Below, in pieces: positions 49,320 through 60,707 of a stretch of DNA of 64,000 bases. The stretch spans positions 620,001 through 684,000 of the forward strand of contig CAJZBQ010000032.1 of NCBI GenBank assembly GCA_914767885.1. The letters run 5' to 3'. The translations under genes were made by a program, and so were the position numbers. The notes below the pieces were generated by a model, which saw nothing but the letters and a program-made list of their open reading frames with translations, did no database searches and had not been told where the DNA came from. The stretch is from Blepharisma stoltei (lineage: Eukaryota > Ciliophora > Heterotrichea > Heterotrichida > Blepharismidae). Positions within the stretch are counted from its first letter, which is position 1, and the number at the start of each line of letters is the position of its first letter.

Positions 49320-49708
49320 TTACTCCCCCCCCCCTCCGTGAGCGAACAAAACCATTAGAAAAATCGCCATTTTTTGACCAAAAACCCACACTCCGTGAGT
49401 GAACAAAAAATTTTTTTAATAGAAAAAATTTTAATGGAAAAAAATTTTGATATATAAGTGATAATTAGTATAATGAAATCTAGAGCTAATTCTGTTTAAT
49501 TTTAAACAAATTGCGTTTTAAAACATAAATTTTGCAAATTAAATTAATATTTGCTTCCCAATTTTTGCAAATTAGGATTTTTTTAAATTTCGAAAAAAAT
49601 ATTTTTTATAAAATTTATATATAAATTTTTTTTAAAAAAAAAAATTAACCCCCCTCCGTGAGCGAACAAAATTTTTTTGTTCGCTCACGGAGGGGGGGGG
49701 GGGAGTTA
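49320..49708 (+). mobile_element. Family A MITE, TTA repeats
   Basis: Near-complete copy, very similar to 38084-38471, with GAGCGAAC words at both outer ends and GAGTGAAC at the internal left site. Confidence 0.92.
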
Positions 49709-50680
49709 GGAGTTGACGGCCATACATTTAAAAACGAAAATCAATATCAAGAAAATATAAGCAATGTGTTTTTAAGATTTTGATACTATTCAGAATGTTA
49801 ATTTTTGAATTATCCATTTACAATATTTTGAATTTTTGATATAAGAAAAATTAAAAACATGCTCATTAGTAAGAATTATAATATTATGATTGTTTGATTT
49901 TTGAAAAATTTCGAATTGTTTGAAATTAAATGATTTCAGAAAACTTTACATTTAGCTAAAAAAATGAAGGAAGTGACTTTTATTTTTTGAATAAAGATGA
50001 TAGAAGTTTAATTCAAATTCGCCAATAATTTATGGTTTGACTAAAGTAAATCACTTAAATTTAATGAAAGTGATGATTTGAAATTAAAACTCTTCAAATT
50101 TATTGAATTTCAAAAGATTAGAATTTTAATTTTTTGACGATGAAGAGAATCATAGATGGAAAGAGACGAGCAAATATATAATTTAAGCCCAGTCGAATTT
50201 AACAAATTTTAAGTTTTTATTTGGAATATACTTTTACCTTGTTAACAACTTTAAATATTCTAAAAGTTCAGGGATGAGAAAATAATAAACAAGCAATTGA
50301 GCGCTTATTCTTTTTCATAATAAAAGTAGATACAGAAATTTTCCTATTCTTTAATTTGAGCTGGAATTTTGATTATCTTATTTTCATTTGAATTTAAATA
50401 TCCTATTACCTATTCCATTATTCACTGAGATATTCAATCATTTCGTGATAACTTTAATACTCAGAAAATGGTGAGAATTTGAAGTATCAAATAAGCATTC
50501 ATTAATATTCGATTGTTTCATAATTTTTCTCAGTTATCAAAAAATTAGAATGTATAGTTTCTTCAACGAAAATTTGCTCAATTTCTGAAAAATATTATAT
50601 TTGAAATATTTATTTTTTATCTTTATACTAAATTTACATTACTCCAAGAGGTGAGACCTCTTGGCTACACTTTGCATGCT
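49709..50680. other. Intergenic, no feature recognised
   Basis: AT-rich, no supported frame. Confidence 0.4.
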
Positions 50681-50896
50681 TTAGTTAAACACTTGAGATT
50701 TATCTGGGCTAATCGCTCCACTTACAACGATTCTGTAGGCAGTGCCATTTACATTATATCAGAACTGACCTTGCTCAGATAGCTTGGTCTTGCTGGGAGA
50801 ATCATTATTGATATTAAGGTCTTGAAGAGAGGTATCACCTTCTTCAACTTTGTTGCGTTTCGATCTGAAACTTTTTTGAGGAATTCCACATCCCAT
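50681..50896 (-). CDS. MGCG-family small acylated protein 5
   Basis: 71 aa, visible only when TGA is read as Trp (codon in QFWYNV). MGCGIPQK start, EEGDTSL box identical to copy 1, then the core YNVNGTAYRIVVSGAISPDKS and a SQVFN end. Stop TAA 50681-50683. The TGA Trp codon lies where other members have Asp, His, Glu or Ser, inside a conserved block, supporting the code. Confidence 0.78.
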
Positions 50897-51702
50897 GATG
50901 ATTAGTAATTTTATTACCTTTAAATTTCAATGCTATACAGGACTTAATGGGAAATTTTCTAAGCCAGCAAAAATTTTGCTTCTGATAAAAAAATTATTAT
51001 ATGATCATTATGATAGCCATATTTAAATGGGTAATCGAGCCTTCCAATTATAATAAATTTACTAATTTTAAATTTTTTTTAGCTATATAGCTGTTGCACT
51101 CTTAGCATTAAGATATTTTGAAAGTTTAGATCAAGCATTATAGCCTATAATATCAGATTTATTTTATTTATAAAGTTTTGATATTAATACAAATAACGAT
51201 GCATAAAATTTCAAGGAGAATAATTAAATTTATAATATTTTTATTTACGTCTATTATAAATTAATCAAAAGAAATCAGAAAAAATATTTACTTTTAAATA
51301 ATTAAATTTTAAAATAGTGAAACATTACTTTAATGAGGCATGTAAGGCATTAGTGATGCTATATATTAATTTAGCTATTCTCTGTTCAAACTCTGATGCT
51401 TTATCAGTTTAGTGAATTTAGGTTTTATATTAAAGAGATATTAGACTGCAATATTGAAATTAACAATTATTTGTTTTTATATCTGATTTTATCAAAAAAT
51501 ATCTGGCTCCCCTCTAAATTGGATATTATTTTATTTTGAATTGGAAAGCTTATAGGAAATTCCCTTGGATCTTCCGGTAAGGCAGACAACTTGATAGAGG
51601 CTTATTTGCCAACTGCCTCACCAGGCGATTCTAGTAATTCATTATATCAATAAAAAAAATTTATAAAATCCATAAAATATATTTGCATAAAATGTATCGT
51701 GC
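50897..51702. other. Upstream region of MGCG gene 5
   Basis: AT-rich. A GC-richer patch at about 51565-51640 contains GGTAAGGCAG...CTGCCTCACC, an imperfect hairpin of unknown origin. Confidence 0.4.
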
Positions 51703-52090
51703 TAACTCCCCCCCCCCCTCCGTGAGTGAACAAAAAAATTTTTGTTCACTTACGGAGGGGGGTTAATTTTTTTTTTTTAAAAAAATTTATATATAAATTT
51801 TCTAAAAAAATTTTTTTTTGAAATTTAAAAAAATCCTAATTTGCAAAAATTTGAAAGCAAATATTTATTTAATTTATAAAATTTATGTTTTAAAATGCAA
51901 TTCATTTAAAATTAAACAGAAATTAGCTCTAGATTTCATTATATTAATTATCATTTATATATCAAAATTTTTTTCCATAAAAAATTTTTGTATTAAAAAA
52001 ATTTTTGTTCACTCACGGAGGGTGGGTTTTTCGGCAAAAAATAGCGATTTTTCTAATGGTTTAGTCCACTCACGGAGGGGGGGGGAGTAA
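51703..52090 (-). mobile_element. Family A MITE, TAA repeats
   Basis: Complete copy in reverse orientation, close to 37236-37616, with 11 Cs at one end and 9 Gs at the other. Confidence 0.92.
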
Positions 52091-52968
52091 GCAATAATGT
52101 TTCCTCATTTATAATAATCCGATAACGAATAGATATTAAATAAAACCTTAATTTAATATTCAAGCAAATTTAGTAACTGAATATTTATGGCTACCTTTAA
52201 AATCTATATTTACAATTTCGTTGTTCCTATTATCCTTATGCAATTTCTCGCGATTTCTCCTCTTACACAGAATTCAATGTGTAAAAACTTAACTCCATAA
52301 TAATAAAAATTGAGCGAGAGAGAAAAGGAGTTCACGGAGTGAATTAACTTTTTATCTATATCCACTTGACTATTATACTACACTTTGACAAACTTAGAAC
52401 TACAGCAAATAAAAATGCACACTCTATTAGTAGCATTTTTTAAGATGTAAATTCTTGAATGGAAAAAAGATTTGAAATAGTTATTTGGTCATTTTATCAA
52501 ATATTATGCAATAAAACCTTAAAAATTTTAAAGAAAATAATAATTGTTTCTAAAATATATATTCATACATTGAAACAGTTGATTATAAAATTAATTAAAA
52601 TCTTTAGATTAAAAAATTAATAATTTGTATACTGATCATGAGAAACTTTTAGTCTATATATAAGCGTATATCTTATTTTATCAATATTTTTGTTCATCTT
52701 GAATTTATGACTAGAGCAATTAGTTTCTGTCAAAATCATTTCTAAGTTATTGAAAAATTTCAAATAAATAATACTTTTCGAGCATTTAAAACAATTTCAG
52801 AGCTATATTTGAAAATATTTTTATCCCCAATTAATATTCTGGCATGTTAAAATTTTAAATACAATAAAAACATTATATAATAAAAGTAATTTAAAAGAAA
52901 GCTTGATTTTAATTATACTTATCTTAATTAGACTCCCGATGAGGAACCGGGCTGGAATGTGTAATAAT
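52091..52968. other. Intergenic, no gene seen
   Basis: AT-rich. Around 52245-52360 an inverted CTCGCGATTTCTCC... / ...GAGCGAGAGAGAAAAGGAG pattern looks like a decayed foldback element. Confidence 0.35.
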
Positions 52969-53190
52969 TTACATAAAAACTTGAGATTTTTCTGGAGTTT
53001 TTGCATCACTTATTACTATATTATATCTTATCCCTTTAACATTAAAGGAAAAATTACCCTTCTGAAGTTGATTAATTTTGAGGCCAGCAATAGGAGAAGC
53101 GTTAAAAATGCAGAAGTTATGAAGAGATGTATCATCTTCTTCTTCTTTTTCTTTTTTTTTATGACTTTTCTGAGGAATACCACAACCCAT
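52969..53190 (-). CDS. MGCG-family small acylated protein 6
   Basis: 73 aa: MGCGIPQKSHKKKEKEEEDD (basic then acidic), TSLHN, then the core FNVKGIRYNIVISDAKTPEKS ending SQVFM. Stop TAA. The start is shared with copy 5 (MGCGIPQKS). Confidence 0.77.
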   Translation of the reverse strand: MGCGIPQKSHKKKEKEEEDDTSLHNFCIFNASPIAGLKINQLQKGNFSFNVKGIRYNIVISDAKTPEKSQVFM

Positions 53191-53339
53191 ATGTTATTTT
53201 ATTTATATAATATTGAGAAAGATAATATGCCACCATGATAAATTAGAAGCCAGTAAATATTATAAAAGACGGAAATCTTTTATCATTCAGTAACGCAGCC
53301 ATTTTTGTAAAAAGATAAAAATGTTAAAATTTTTACTCA

Positions 53340-53496
53340 ATGAGCTTTTTGAGCACAGCTTGAACCTTATTATAGCTTGGACTGTGCTGATAAATTCCAA
53401 GGCCACTCAGAGAGCTGACAAATCAACATTTGTTGGTAACCAACTCCCTGATTGCGTCGAGAGACGTCAGCGCATCCCGAGTATAACAAGGCTAGG
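53340..53496. other. GC-richer patch upstream of MGCG gene 6, possible retroposon fragment
   Basis: About 155 bases clearly less AT-rich than the flanks (e.g. GTCGAGAGACGTCAGCGC), similar in base composition to the retroposon-like inserts but without a target duplication I can see. No ORF worth calling. Confidence 0.35.
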
Positions 53497-53515
53497 GCTA
53501 TAAAGGAAAAATATA
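53497..53515 (-). promoter_or_regulatory. Shared upstream block CTATAAAGG (MGCG genes 6 and 7)
   Basis: GGCTATAAAGGAAAAATAT occurs here, about 310 bp upstream of gene 6, and again at 57610-57628, about 265 bp upstream of gene 7; a weaker match precedes gene 2. It may be regulatory or just retained from duplication. Confidence 0.35.
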
Positions 53516-53765
53516 GCAATAGTAATAGAAATTTTGAGTTTAAGTTAGTTTTTGTGGTTTAAATTTAATTTTATAAGGACCTCTTGAAGAAATTGACTAA
53601 CCAAAAAAATTATATATATGTATCTAAAATGACCTTTGTGCAATTATCTAAGCCACAACTCAATAAATTAAATTTATAAAAGATTGAAATCAATAAAAAA
53701 GATGACAAAAAGAACTTTATTTCAGATTTTTATAATCCTAATTCCAAATTAATGTTTTTAAGTAT

Positions 53766-53920
53766 TATCGTTATTTGCAGATTTTTGAACTTTACCACCT
53801 AAGTGTGGAATTTTTTCCGCGTGTGAAATCAAAAGGACTCCACACGTGAAAACACCTTTTCACACGCGGAAAAAATTCCACACTTAGGTGGTAAAGTTCA
53901 AAAATCTGCAAATAACGATA
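53766..53920. mobile_element. Palindromic MITE, about 62-bp near-perfect arms
   Basis: TATCGTTATTTGCAG...CCGCGTGTGAAA and its reverse complement flank a short loop (GGACTCCACACGTG...). It is unrelated to families A-E and lies in an intergenic stretch. Confidence 0.9.
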
Positions 53921-53956
53921 GTAAAGATGTTAAACTTTATTGTTAATATGCTATTC

Positions 53957-54184
53957 TAACTCCCCCCATTAAATCGAAACAAAAATCCTGTTCCAATTTA
54001 AAGTGGGGGTTAATTAAAAAAATTTATCGATTCATGGTAAAACTGTTTTCATAATACCTTATTAAAATTAGTATTTTTACCTAAAAGATTTTCCTGTTTT
54101 AAAAAATTGTTCCAATTTAAAGGATGTATGAAGTACTCAAAAAATGGAAATTTTACTTATGTTTTGCTATATTAAAAGGGGTAA
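53957..54184 (-). mobile_element. Family B MITE, TAA repeats
   Basis: TAA|CTCCCCCCATTAAATCGAAAC...GTTCCAATTTAAAGTGGGGG hairpin at the left, the TTCCAATTTAAAGG and ATGGAAATTTTAC blocks reversed at the right, ending AAGGGG|TAA. Confidence 0.82.
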
Positions 54185-54440
54185 TAAGAACTGCTCTAAT
54201 TCATCAGAAAGCATCTATATCAATAACTAACTTATATATATGTTTAATAATTTGATTATTATTTAAAGTTTGATAAAATCAAAATATAGTTGTTAAAATC
54301 TAATATACTCAATATAAGATTTTTAAAATTTTGATAAAGCCAAATTACCAGTTGCCACCTTCTTACTCCTGAAAAAAGTTTATGGATAATTGTATAAAAA
54401 TATATTTTGATTTTTTTTTTCAATATCAAATAAAGTTTAC

Positions 54441-54753
54441 TAACTCCCATCTATGAGCGGACAAAACCATTGTAAAAATTACTATTTTTACCCCAAAGCC
54501 CACCCTCCAGAACGAAAAAGTTTTTAATAGAAAAATTTTTCTGAAAAAAAAATTTTAAAATCAAATGATGATTATTATATTGAAATCTGTAGCTAATTCT
54601 GCTTTATTATAAACAGCTTGAATTTAAAACATAAATTTTTTGCAATTAAATAAATATTTGCTTCCCGATTTTTGCAAATTGTGATTTTTTTAAATTTTGA
54701 AAAAAAAAAAAAACTAATATATAAATTTTTAAATAAATTCTCTCGCGGAGTAA
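54441..54753 (+). mobile_element. Degraded family A MITE, TAA repeats
   Basis: CTCCCATCTATGAGCGGAC, CCATTGTAAAAATTACTATTTTTACCCC and CCACCCTCCAGAACG blocks; the hairpin end is reduced to TCTCTCGCGGAG|TAA. Confidence 0.78.
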
Positions 54754-54955
54754 GGAAATAACTATTATATCTTACAAACTTCCATTAAAAATAAAATGTT
54801 TGCTATTAATTAGAATTGTTAGATAAATATTCTATAAAATTTATTACTTATATTTTCTGCTACTTCAAACCTATTTTCATCTTCAAAAGCTAATTCCTTT
54901 ATCGTTTTTGAGAAGTTCACAATAAAAGCTTCAACCTTTAGTAAAATACATTATC

Positions 54956-55302
54956 TAACTCCCCCCTTGCCTTAGCCAGCATGCAAGGTTTTTTTAGATT
55001 AATTTTTTTTAATAAAGAAACCGCTGGGCATTTTGGGCAACAGCAAACTGGTCAGTTTTTGCGGCATGTCTTCTATTTCAATTCAGAATAGGCGACAGGT
55101 CGTGACCATAGGCCAGTTTACTGCTGTGAAAAAGGTCTAACGGTCTATACATTTCTTTTCTGAACAAGGGATCTCATTATTATAATTTTTAATTTATATA
55201 GCAAATTTTTATTGTAAAAATATTGTTCTCACTATCAAAGGGATTAATTTTACTAAATATGGATTTTCCAATATTTTGCTCAATCACCAAGGGGGAAAGT
55301 AA
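54956..55302 (-). mobile_element. Degraded family A-like MITE with a GC-richer insert
   Basis: TAA|CTCCCCCCTTGCC...GGCATGCAAGG-type hairpin end, reversed internal and terminal words at the right (CTCACTATCAAAGGG, GCTCAATCACCAAGGGGG), GAAAG|TAA. About 150 bases in the middle (55018-55165) carry an inverted CAGCAAACTGG / CCAGTTTACTGCTG pair. Confidence 0.68.
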
Positions 55303-56059
55303 GAATCTAGAACTTTACCAGCGACATTGATTTCCTCTTAGATTGCTCTATATAAAGTAATTTAAGAATAATAAATTTTATGCATTGGGCATTGATATGG
55401 ATTGCTCTAGGCTCAAATTAATTGATCAAGCGAAGAACTTATATTTTTCATCTAACAAAGCCTTCAATTTATTAGTTTACGAACCTTTAGCAACTCATAT
55501 ATATGCTCAAAATATATCAATAATTTTAAATTTATAATCTAATTTCTTAATATGGCATTTTAGTTCCATTTTAATTGTTTTATGAACATTTATTTTAATC
55601 CTTAATTGACTAAGTTTACATATAGGCTAATTATTTTTAATTAAATTATAAAAAATTCGCATTTAATTATACCAATAAGATATACTCTAAAATTTCCATC
55701 TCAATTTAGAGCCAAAAACAAGTCCTTTAGCTATTTCAATCAATAAATGATCTGAATCTTTGGCATTATAAAGAATCTTGCAAACCTTAGATTTTTAGCA
55801 ATTTAATATTTAGTAAATCAATAGCTTCTTGATAATTATAGTTTCTTTAAATTTAGGGTAATCTTTTATTCTATCAGTTAAAAATTGTTAAGGACCTTCT
55901 TCACTTATGCTCGGCAGCTAATGAGTTCAAAAATTCATTCAGAATTTTTGAAATAAAATAAAAGATATAGAAGCTAAGGTTTCTAGTATTAAGCACAAAA
56001 TTTAAAATCTTTGCTAAATGAGGCTAACAGAACAGTGATTAAAATATTAAGAAACTGAG
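55303..56059. other. Intergenic, no feature recognised
   Basis: AT-rich, no supported frame or repeat. Confidence 0.4.
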
Positions 56060-56634
56060 TTAGCAACTAGGATACATAAAAATGGTGACCTAAATACATC
56101 CGACCTTTTAACGCAAATTTTTCAACCTTATGGCCAAAGTGAACTAGGCGAGAACCAGTAGAGATTCAGATCTGATATGGCTTTATGTATTCTGGGTAAC
56201 CTGGTAGAGTCCTTCGGGTAACTAAGGTGGACCTTCACTGTAATGGCAGGGTTGCAGCCTGAGCCTAGGAATTGAGCCTTCTTACCTGAGCTGCTGAGGG
56301 CAACATCTAGCATCTGCTAACTTTAGTTTTTCCTAGATCCAGCTAATATCCAATGAGTCTGCTGCAAGGTCGAAGAAACCCAAGTCTGTTACTCAAAACT
56401 GGAGCCCTTAGCTGGGCAAGGAGAAGGCTTACTTCTTCGTGCGTACACAATCCGCTTAGTGATGAGGTGAATTCTAAAAAAAAAGAAGAAGAAGAAGAAG
56501 GTTCAAGCACTTCGCTTGATATCATCTCGATAAATCACGCCTTTTTCAAGCAGATGAACCTTCTGGATCCTTGATGAGTGAGTAAGCAATAAGGCACTCT
56601 GTCCACCCGTAAAGATTAAGAATTAGCAACTAGG
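56060..56634 (+). mobile_element. Retroposon-like insert S6, 12-bp target duplication
   Basis: Exact TTAGCAACTAGG at 56060-56071 and 56623-56634. The 551-bp body is GC-richer than its flanks, starts ...AAAAATGGTGAC as family C does, contains a GAAGAAGAAGAAGAAG run, and ends A-rich (GTAAAGATTAAGAA). Not inside a recognised gene. Confidence 0.8.
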
Positions 56635-57119
56635 GAAATTAAAAAGCATATCAAAATACCCTATCAAATAGGGAAAAACCAATAGTTTCGAGCAAAAATT
56701 TTGATTGTTTTCATTTGTCTTATTTTATCTGATAAGATTAACAAATAATTAGTTATTTTTCTAATCAGTAACATCATCGAAGCTCCATTTTTTGACGTCA
56801 AATTATGTGGATTTATTTTTGTGAAGCCAAACCAAAATCGTTTAATTTAGTAGAAAAACGATTCTGAATTGGATATTATTAACAACAAGTCTTATAATCC
56901 AATTAAAATTTTCTTTTGGCTGTCCGAAATTTAAAACCCAAGTTTAAAATATTCTCCATTCTGTGAATTTATAAGTTTTAAAGCCAAGATATATGCATGA
57001 TTCGTTCCGCAATTTCCTTAAATAATAATTATTAAACTGCCAGTAAAATATTTATAAATAAAAATTAGTGTATTGTTATTTACGTTGTATAAATAATTTT
57101 ACTTTCAGTGACAGTTCTT
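56635..57119. other. Intergenic, no feature recognised
   Basis: AT-rich spacer downstream of MGCG gene 7. Confidence 0.4.
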
Positions 57120-57347
57120 TTAGCTCACTGAGATAGATTGATTTTTTGGTGTAGGCATAAAATTAATAATAATCCTGTAGCTTGCCCCATCTACTGTATA
57201 ATTTAAAGGACCCAGTCCGGGAATTTTATCTTTACTTTCTTTTAATGGAGAGCCAAAATTAGTGCTGGCTCTTTTGGGAGAAGTTTCTGCTTCTTCTTCA
57301 TGTATTGATTTTGGCTTGGTTCGCTTCGATGATATCGCGCAGCCCAT
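57120..57347 (-). CDS. MGCG-family small acylated protein 7 (MGCA start)
   Basis: 75 aa: MGCAISSKRTKPK, an EEEAETSP box, then the core YTVDGASYRIIINFMPTPKNQS and an SVS end. Only member with Ala4. Gly2 and Cys3 are kept. Stop TAG. It lies about 4 kb from gene 6, across several mobile elements. Confidence 0.76.
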   Translation of the reverse strand: MGCAISSKRTKPKSIHEEEAETSPKRASTNFGSPLKESKDKIPGLGPLNYTVDGASYRIIINFMPTPKNQSISVS

Positions 57348-57659
57348 TTCTTCTTTACAATAATAAAATATGAAGTAAAATAATTTATGCTAAATTATGC
57401 GTGTTCTATTTGTTAAGATCTTGAAGTGGCACGCACATTTATCTAGGATTTCAGGATGCTTTAATAATATAAAAAATGCTTGGCATTGCTTATGGTTAAA
57501 TTTCATTTTATTGAATAATAATGAGACATGAACTATATCAATTAAAGATAATGCAAAAACAAATCGCTAAAACTATTTTCCACGTATTTTTTTTAAATAT
57601 TCTAATCCTGGCTATAAAGGAAAAATATTATTTTGAATGATAAAAATTAGAATTAAAAA
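57348..57659. other. Intergenic with shared upstream block
   Basis: Promoter side of MGCG gene 7. It contains GGCTATAAAGGAAAAATAT at 57610-57628, also found upstream of gene 6. Confidence 0.4.
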
Positions 57660-58496
57660 TTATTGAATTATACATTCCAAACATGACTCATTGTGTGCTT
57701 CTTTATTTAAAGGCGCTAGTTGCCTATACAGACTTTTTTTATGCTCTCTAAGTTTGAATAAAGTATCATGCATGCCATCAATTTGCTTTCTTTTTTCATT
57801 ATAATTTTTCAACTTCGATTCTAACATCCTCGCTTCTTTGGAAAGAAGGATTCTATCTTTAATGGCCTCTCCTAGCTTATCATCGAGTTTCCTTACTCAA
57901 ATAACTCGATCTTCTGCCATCCTTGTTTTTCTTCTCCGAAAATTATTTTCAATCTCTATTATTCCGATTTCTTTGCTAATTCTTGAATTTTCCTTGGTCT
58001 TTTCATCAGCACTTTCCCTTAATTTAGACCTCATTTCGATATTTTTTATTTCATTGTCAATGGCTTCATATTTTTCTTTTAAAATGCCAGTTGTCTTTGA
58101 ATCTCGGCAGACGGTTTCTGTGGTATTTTTAATATAATAGTGCAGCTCTTCAATTACTTTTTTTGATCTTGAAACTTCATTCTCAATTGAGGCATTGCTG
58201 AGCTTGTAAATATATGCTTTAAAGCATTCATCGCAAATTCTTTTCGCACATTCATAAGTAGGGTGGTAGGTCTTTTGTTTAGAACATTTTGCGCAGACTC
58301 CATGCCAGCAAAATTTGCACCGATATTTGTGTCTTGCTAAAATGAATTTGTTTTTGCAGATGAGACAAGAGCTATCCATCAGATATATGTCTTTATTCAC
58401 ATTCGGGTCGATGATTATAAGCTGAAAATTCACAATATTGCTAAGTATAAGGCTATCTGAGGTATTTGAGTATTCAAATGATAAAGAATCCACCAT
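57660..58496 (-). CDS. FYVE-type zinc finger protein with C-terminal coiled coil
   Basis: 278 aa from ATG 58494-58496 to TAA 57660-57662, with one TGA Trp codon (57894-57896). A FYVE-like finger lies at about residues 43-93: C-x2-C, then RHKYRCKFC, VCAKCS and RICDECF, giving four Cys pairs. RHKYRC stands in for the R(R/K)HHCR lipid-binding box, so phosphatidylinositol-3-phosphate binding is plausible but not certain. The rest is rich in Lys/Glu/Leu heptad-like sequence and looks coiled coil. Typical roles are in endosomal trafficking. Confidence 0.82.
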
Positions 58497-58699
58497 TTTA
58501 CAGTATTAGCTAGAAAGGAAATCAGGACATTACTGAAATGAAATATATTGGTAAAAATGATGCTGAGCTACTATTTATGCTTAAAATTGCTGATATCAGA
58601 TGGTTTGGACTCAATAAGCATAACTAAAAATGAAATGAAAAGTAATGTCTTCAAATTTTTGTTCGAAATTAATTATCTGGTTTATAACTAATAATAAAC

Positions 58700-59084
58700 T
58701 TACTCCCCCCCCCTCCGTGAGTGAACAAAAAAATTTTGTTCACTCACGGAGGGTTAATTTTTTTTTTTTTTAAAAAAAATTTATATATAAATTTTATAAA
58801 AAATATTTTTTTTCGAAATTTAAAAAAATCCTAATTCGCAAAAATTGGAAAGCAAATATTAATTCAATTTGCAAAATTTATGTTTTAAAAAGCAATTCGT
58901 TTAAAAATAAACAGAATTAGCTCTAGATTTCATTATAATAATTATCATTTATATATCAAATTTTTTTTCCATAAAAAATTTTTTGTATTAAAAAAATTTT
59001 TGTTCACTCACGGAGGGTGGGTTTTTGGGCAAAAAATAGCGATTTTTCTAATGGTTTTGTTCACTCACGAGGGGGGGGGAGTTA
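58700..59084 (-). mobile_element. Family A MITE, TTA repeats
   Basis: Complete reverse-orientation copy, close to 37236-37616, between the FYVE gene and the small unknown gene. Confidence 0.91.
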
Positions 59085-59099
59085 GTAAATAAAAATCTA

Positions 59100-59456
59100 T
59101 TACATATAAATATCTAATTCTTCTCCATTGGTTATTGAATCTTCATCAACTTTATATGGCTCATCAGCTTGATTGAGCTCAAAAATGCTGCTAAAGTACT
59201 GATTAGCAGTTTTTGCATCTGCTTCTCTACAAGACTCTCTGCAATTACTTGGGTCCTCCACTTTGGCCAACTGAGAGCCATTCTTTCCACAGTTTTCCTG
59301 AGAAACTATCCTTCAGTCATGGAAAGAACAACCTTCAGCTGCGCGATCATGAGAGTTGGTCAAGCTCTTGTAATCAAAGTTTGCAGCTTCTTTTTTTGTT
59401 TCACAAGATGAGGTTGAGCAACTAGATTCTTCGTCTAGTGAATACCTTCTTTTCAT
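59100..59456 (-). CDS. Small unknown protein, 118 aa
   Basis: ATG 59454-59456 (MKRRYSLDEESS) to TAA 59100-59102, with one TGA Trp codon (FHDWRIV). It has a Ser/Cys-rich N-terminus, a GKNGSQLAKVEDPSNCRE middle and an acidic C-terminus. No domain recognised, no signal peptide or membrane segment. It is accepted because it is a full open frame under the local code with normal composition, ending just before a MITE. Confidence 0.6.
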
Positions 59457-59916
59457 TATTAGGTTTATTATTGAGAAAATTAAAAAATCTAGTGTACGAG
59501 AAAATTTTTTTGAGGTACCAAAACCTTACTTTCATATTACAAAGGGAATTTATAATTGAATCAGTGTAGGCACATTGTTAAGAATTATATAATTTAAGCC
59601 ATTAAACTTAATCTATGATAATAGCTATTGAAAGAAAAAGCTTATAGTGTGCATAAGGTTTCTCGTGCCATTTTCATTATATTCAATTGCCTTTTTCAAT
59701 GTTCAAAGCAATGTGGATTCTATAAAAGCCATTAAATAAATCGTAAAGTACTTACCATTGAGTTACAAAAGAATTGAAAAAATCAAATCATTTAGATTTT
59801 TTCCCTTTTGATTAGCCTACTTTATAAGCAATATTAAACTCCTTATGAACTATTACATTAATAAGTTAAATACAAATAATTATAAATCTTAGTATAGAAT
59901 TGCTTTATGATAATTA
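59457..59916. other. Intergenic, shared upstream region of two divergent genes
   Basis: AT-rich. It should hold promoters for the 118-aa gene and the phosphatase-family gene. Confidence 0.4.
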
Positions 59917-60621
59917 ATGGGAAAGCTCTGATTAATAAGACACGCTCAAACATTTTACAATAAGGCTCAGTACCAGTGGGAAGAAGAGGGCAAATCTATG
60001 GACAATGCACCTTTAAGATGAGATCCTGACTTATGTGATGCGGAATTATCTGAAGTTGGGATTCAACAATGTTTGAGTGCCAGAGACTTAGTGCACACTC
60101 TTGACGTACACAAAGTATTTGTTTCTCCTTTAAAAAGAGCTTTGCAAACTTGCGAGATTTTATTCAAGGACCATCCTAATCTTCCTCAAAAAATAGTTCA
60201 TCCGATTTTGCATGAAATCATAAACAATGGCCACGATATATCTTCTTACAGAGGAGCTCCCTTCCCAGAATACTCTCATTATGACTGGTCCTTAGTTCCA
60301 AATGAAGTTTTAGCTCCTTACATACTCAAAAATCGCTATACAGAACAATTAGTTGGATTATCCTATGATGATGCCAAATCTAGATTACTAGAAATTATGA
60401 GGGAAATAAACCCCCATCAGGTTGAAAGCTGTGATGAGCTGTACGACAGAGCCCAAAGAAGTAAAGAAATTTGAAGAAAAGAACTGGAAGAAGGAAACGT
60501 TGCTTTGGTTTCACATTCAACTTTCTTTAATTATTTCCCTGCAGAAAGATTGGAAAGCGGAGAGTATAGAGGATGCAAATGGCTGCAAAATTGTGAAGTT
60601 TATGAGTATAATTTGAATTAA
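59917..60621 (+). CDS. Histidine phosphatase (phosphoglycerate mutase-like) superfamily protein
   Basis: 234 aa from ATG 59917 to TAA 60619-60621, with several TGA Trp codons (e.g. MGKLWLIRH). LIRHAQTFYN near residue 6 is the catalytic RHG-type motif with Gly replaced by Ala. Further family landmarks are LSEVGIQQC, VFVSPLKRALQT with the second Arg, and LVSHSTFFNYF with the second catalytic His. The superfamily removes or transfers phosphate through phosphohistidine; the substrate cannot be told. The RHA in place of RHG is a common variant. No introns or IESs. Confidence 0.84.
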
Positions 60622-60707
60622 ATATTTATGCTAAATTATCTTGCTTTTGCAATAATTATATTTCAGTCAGGGAAGTTCTTGATTTCTAAAATAAATTCTT
60701 TTTATAA

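Noticed and set aside
53321-53503. 60-codon ORF in the GC-richer patch
   Set aside because: No start context, homology or conservation; the patch looks like a retroposon fragment.
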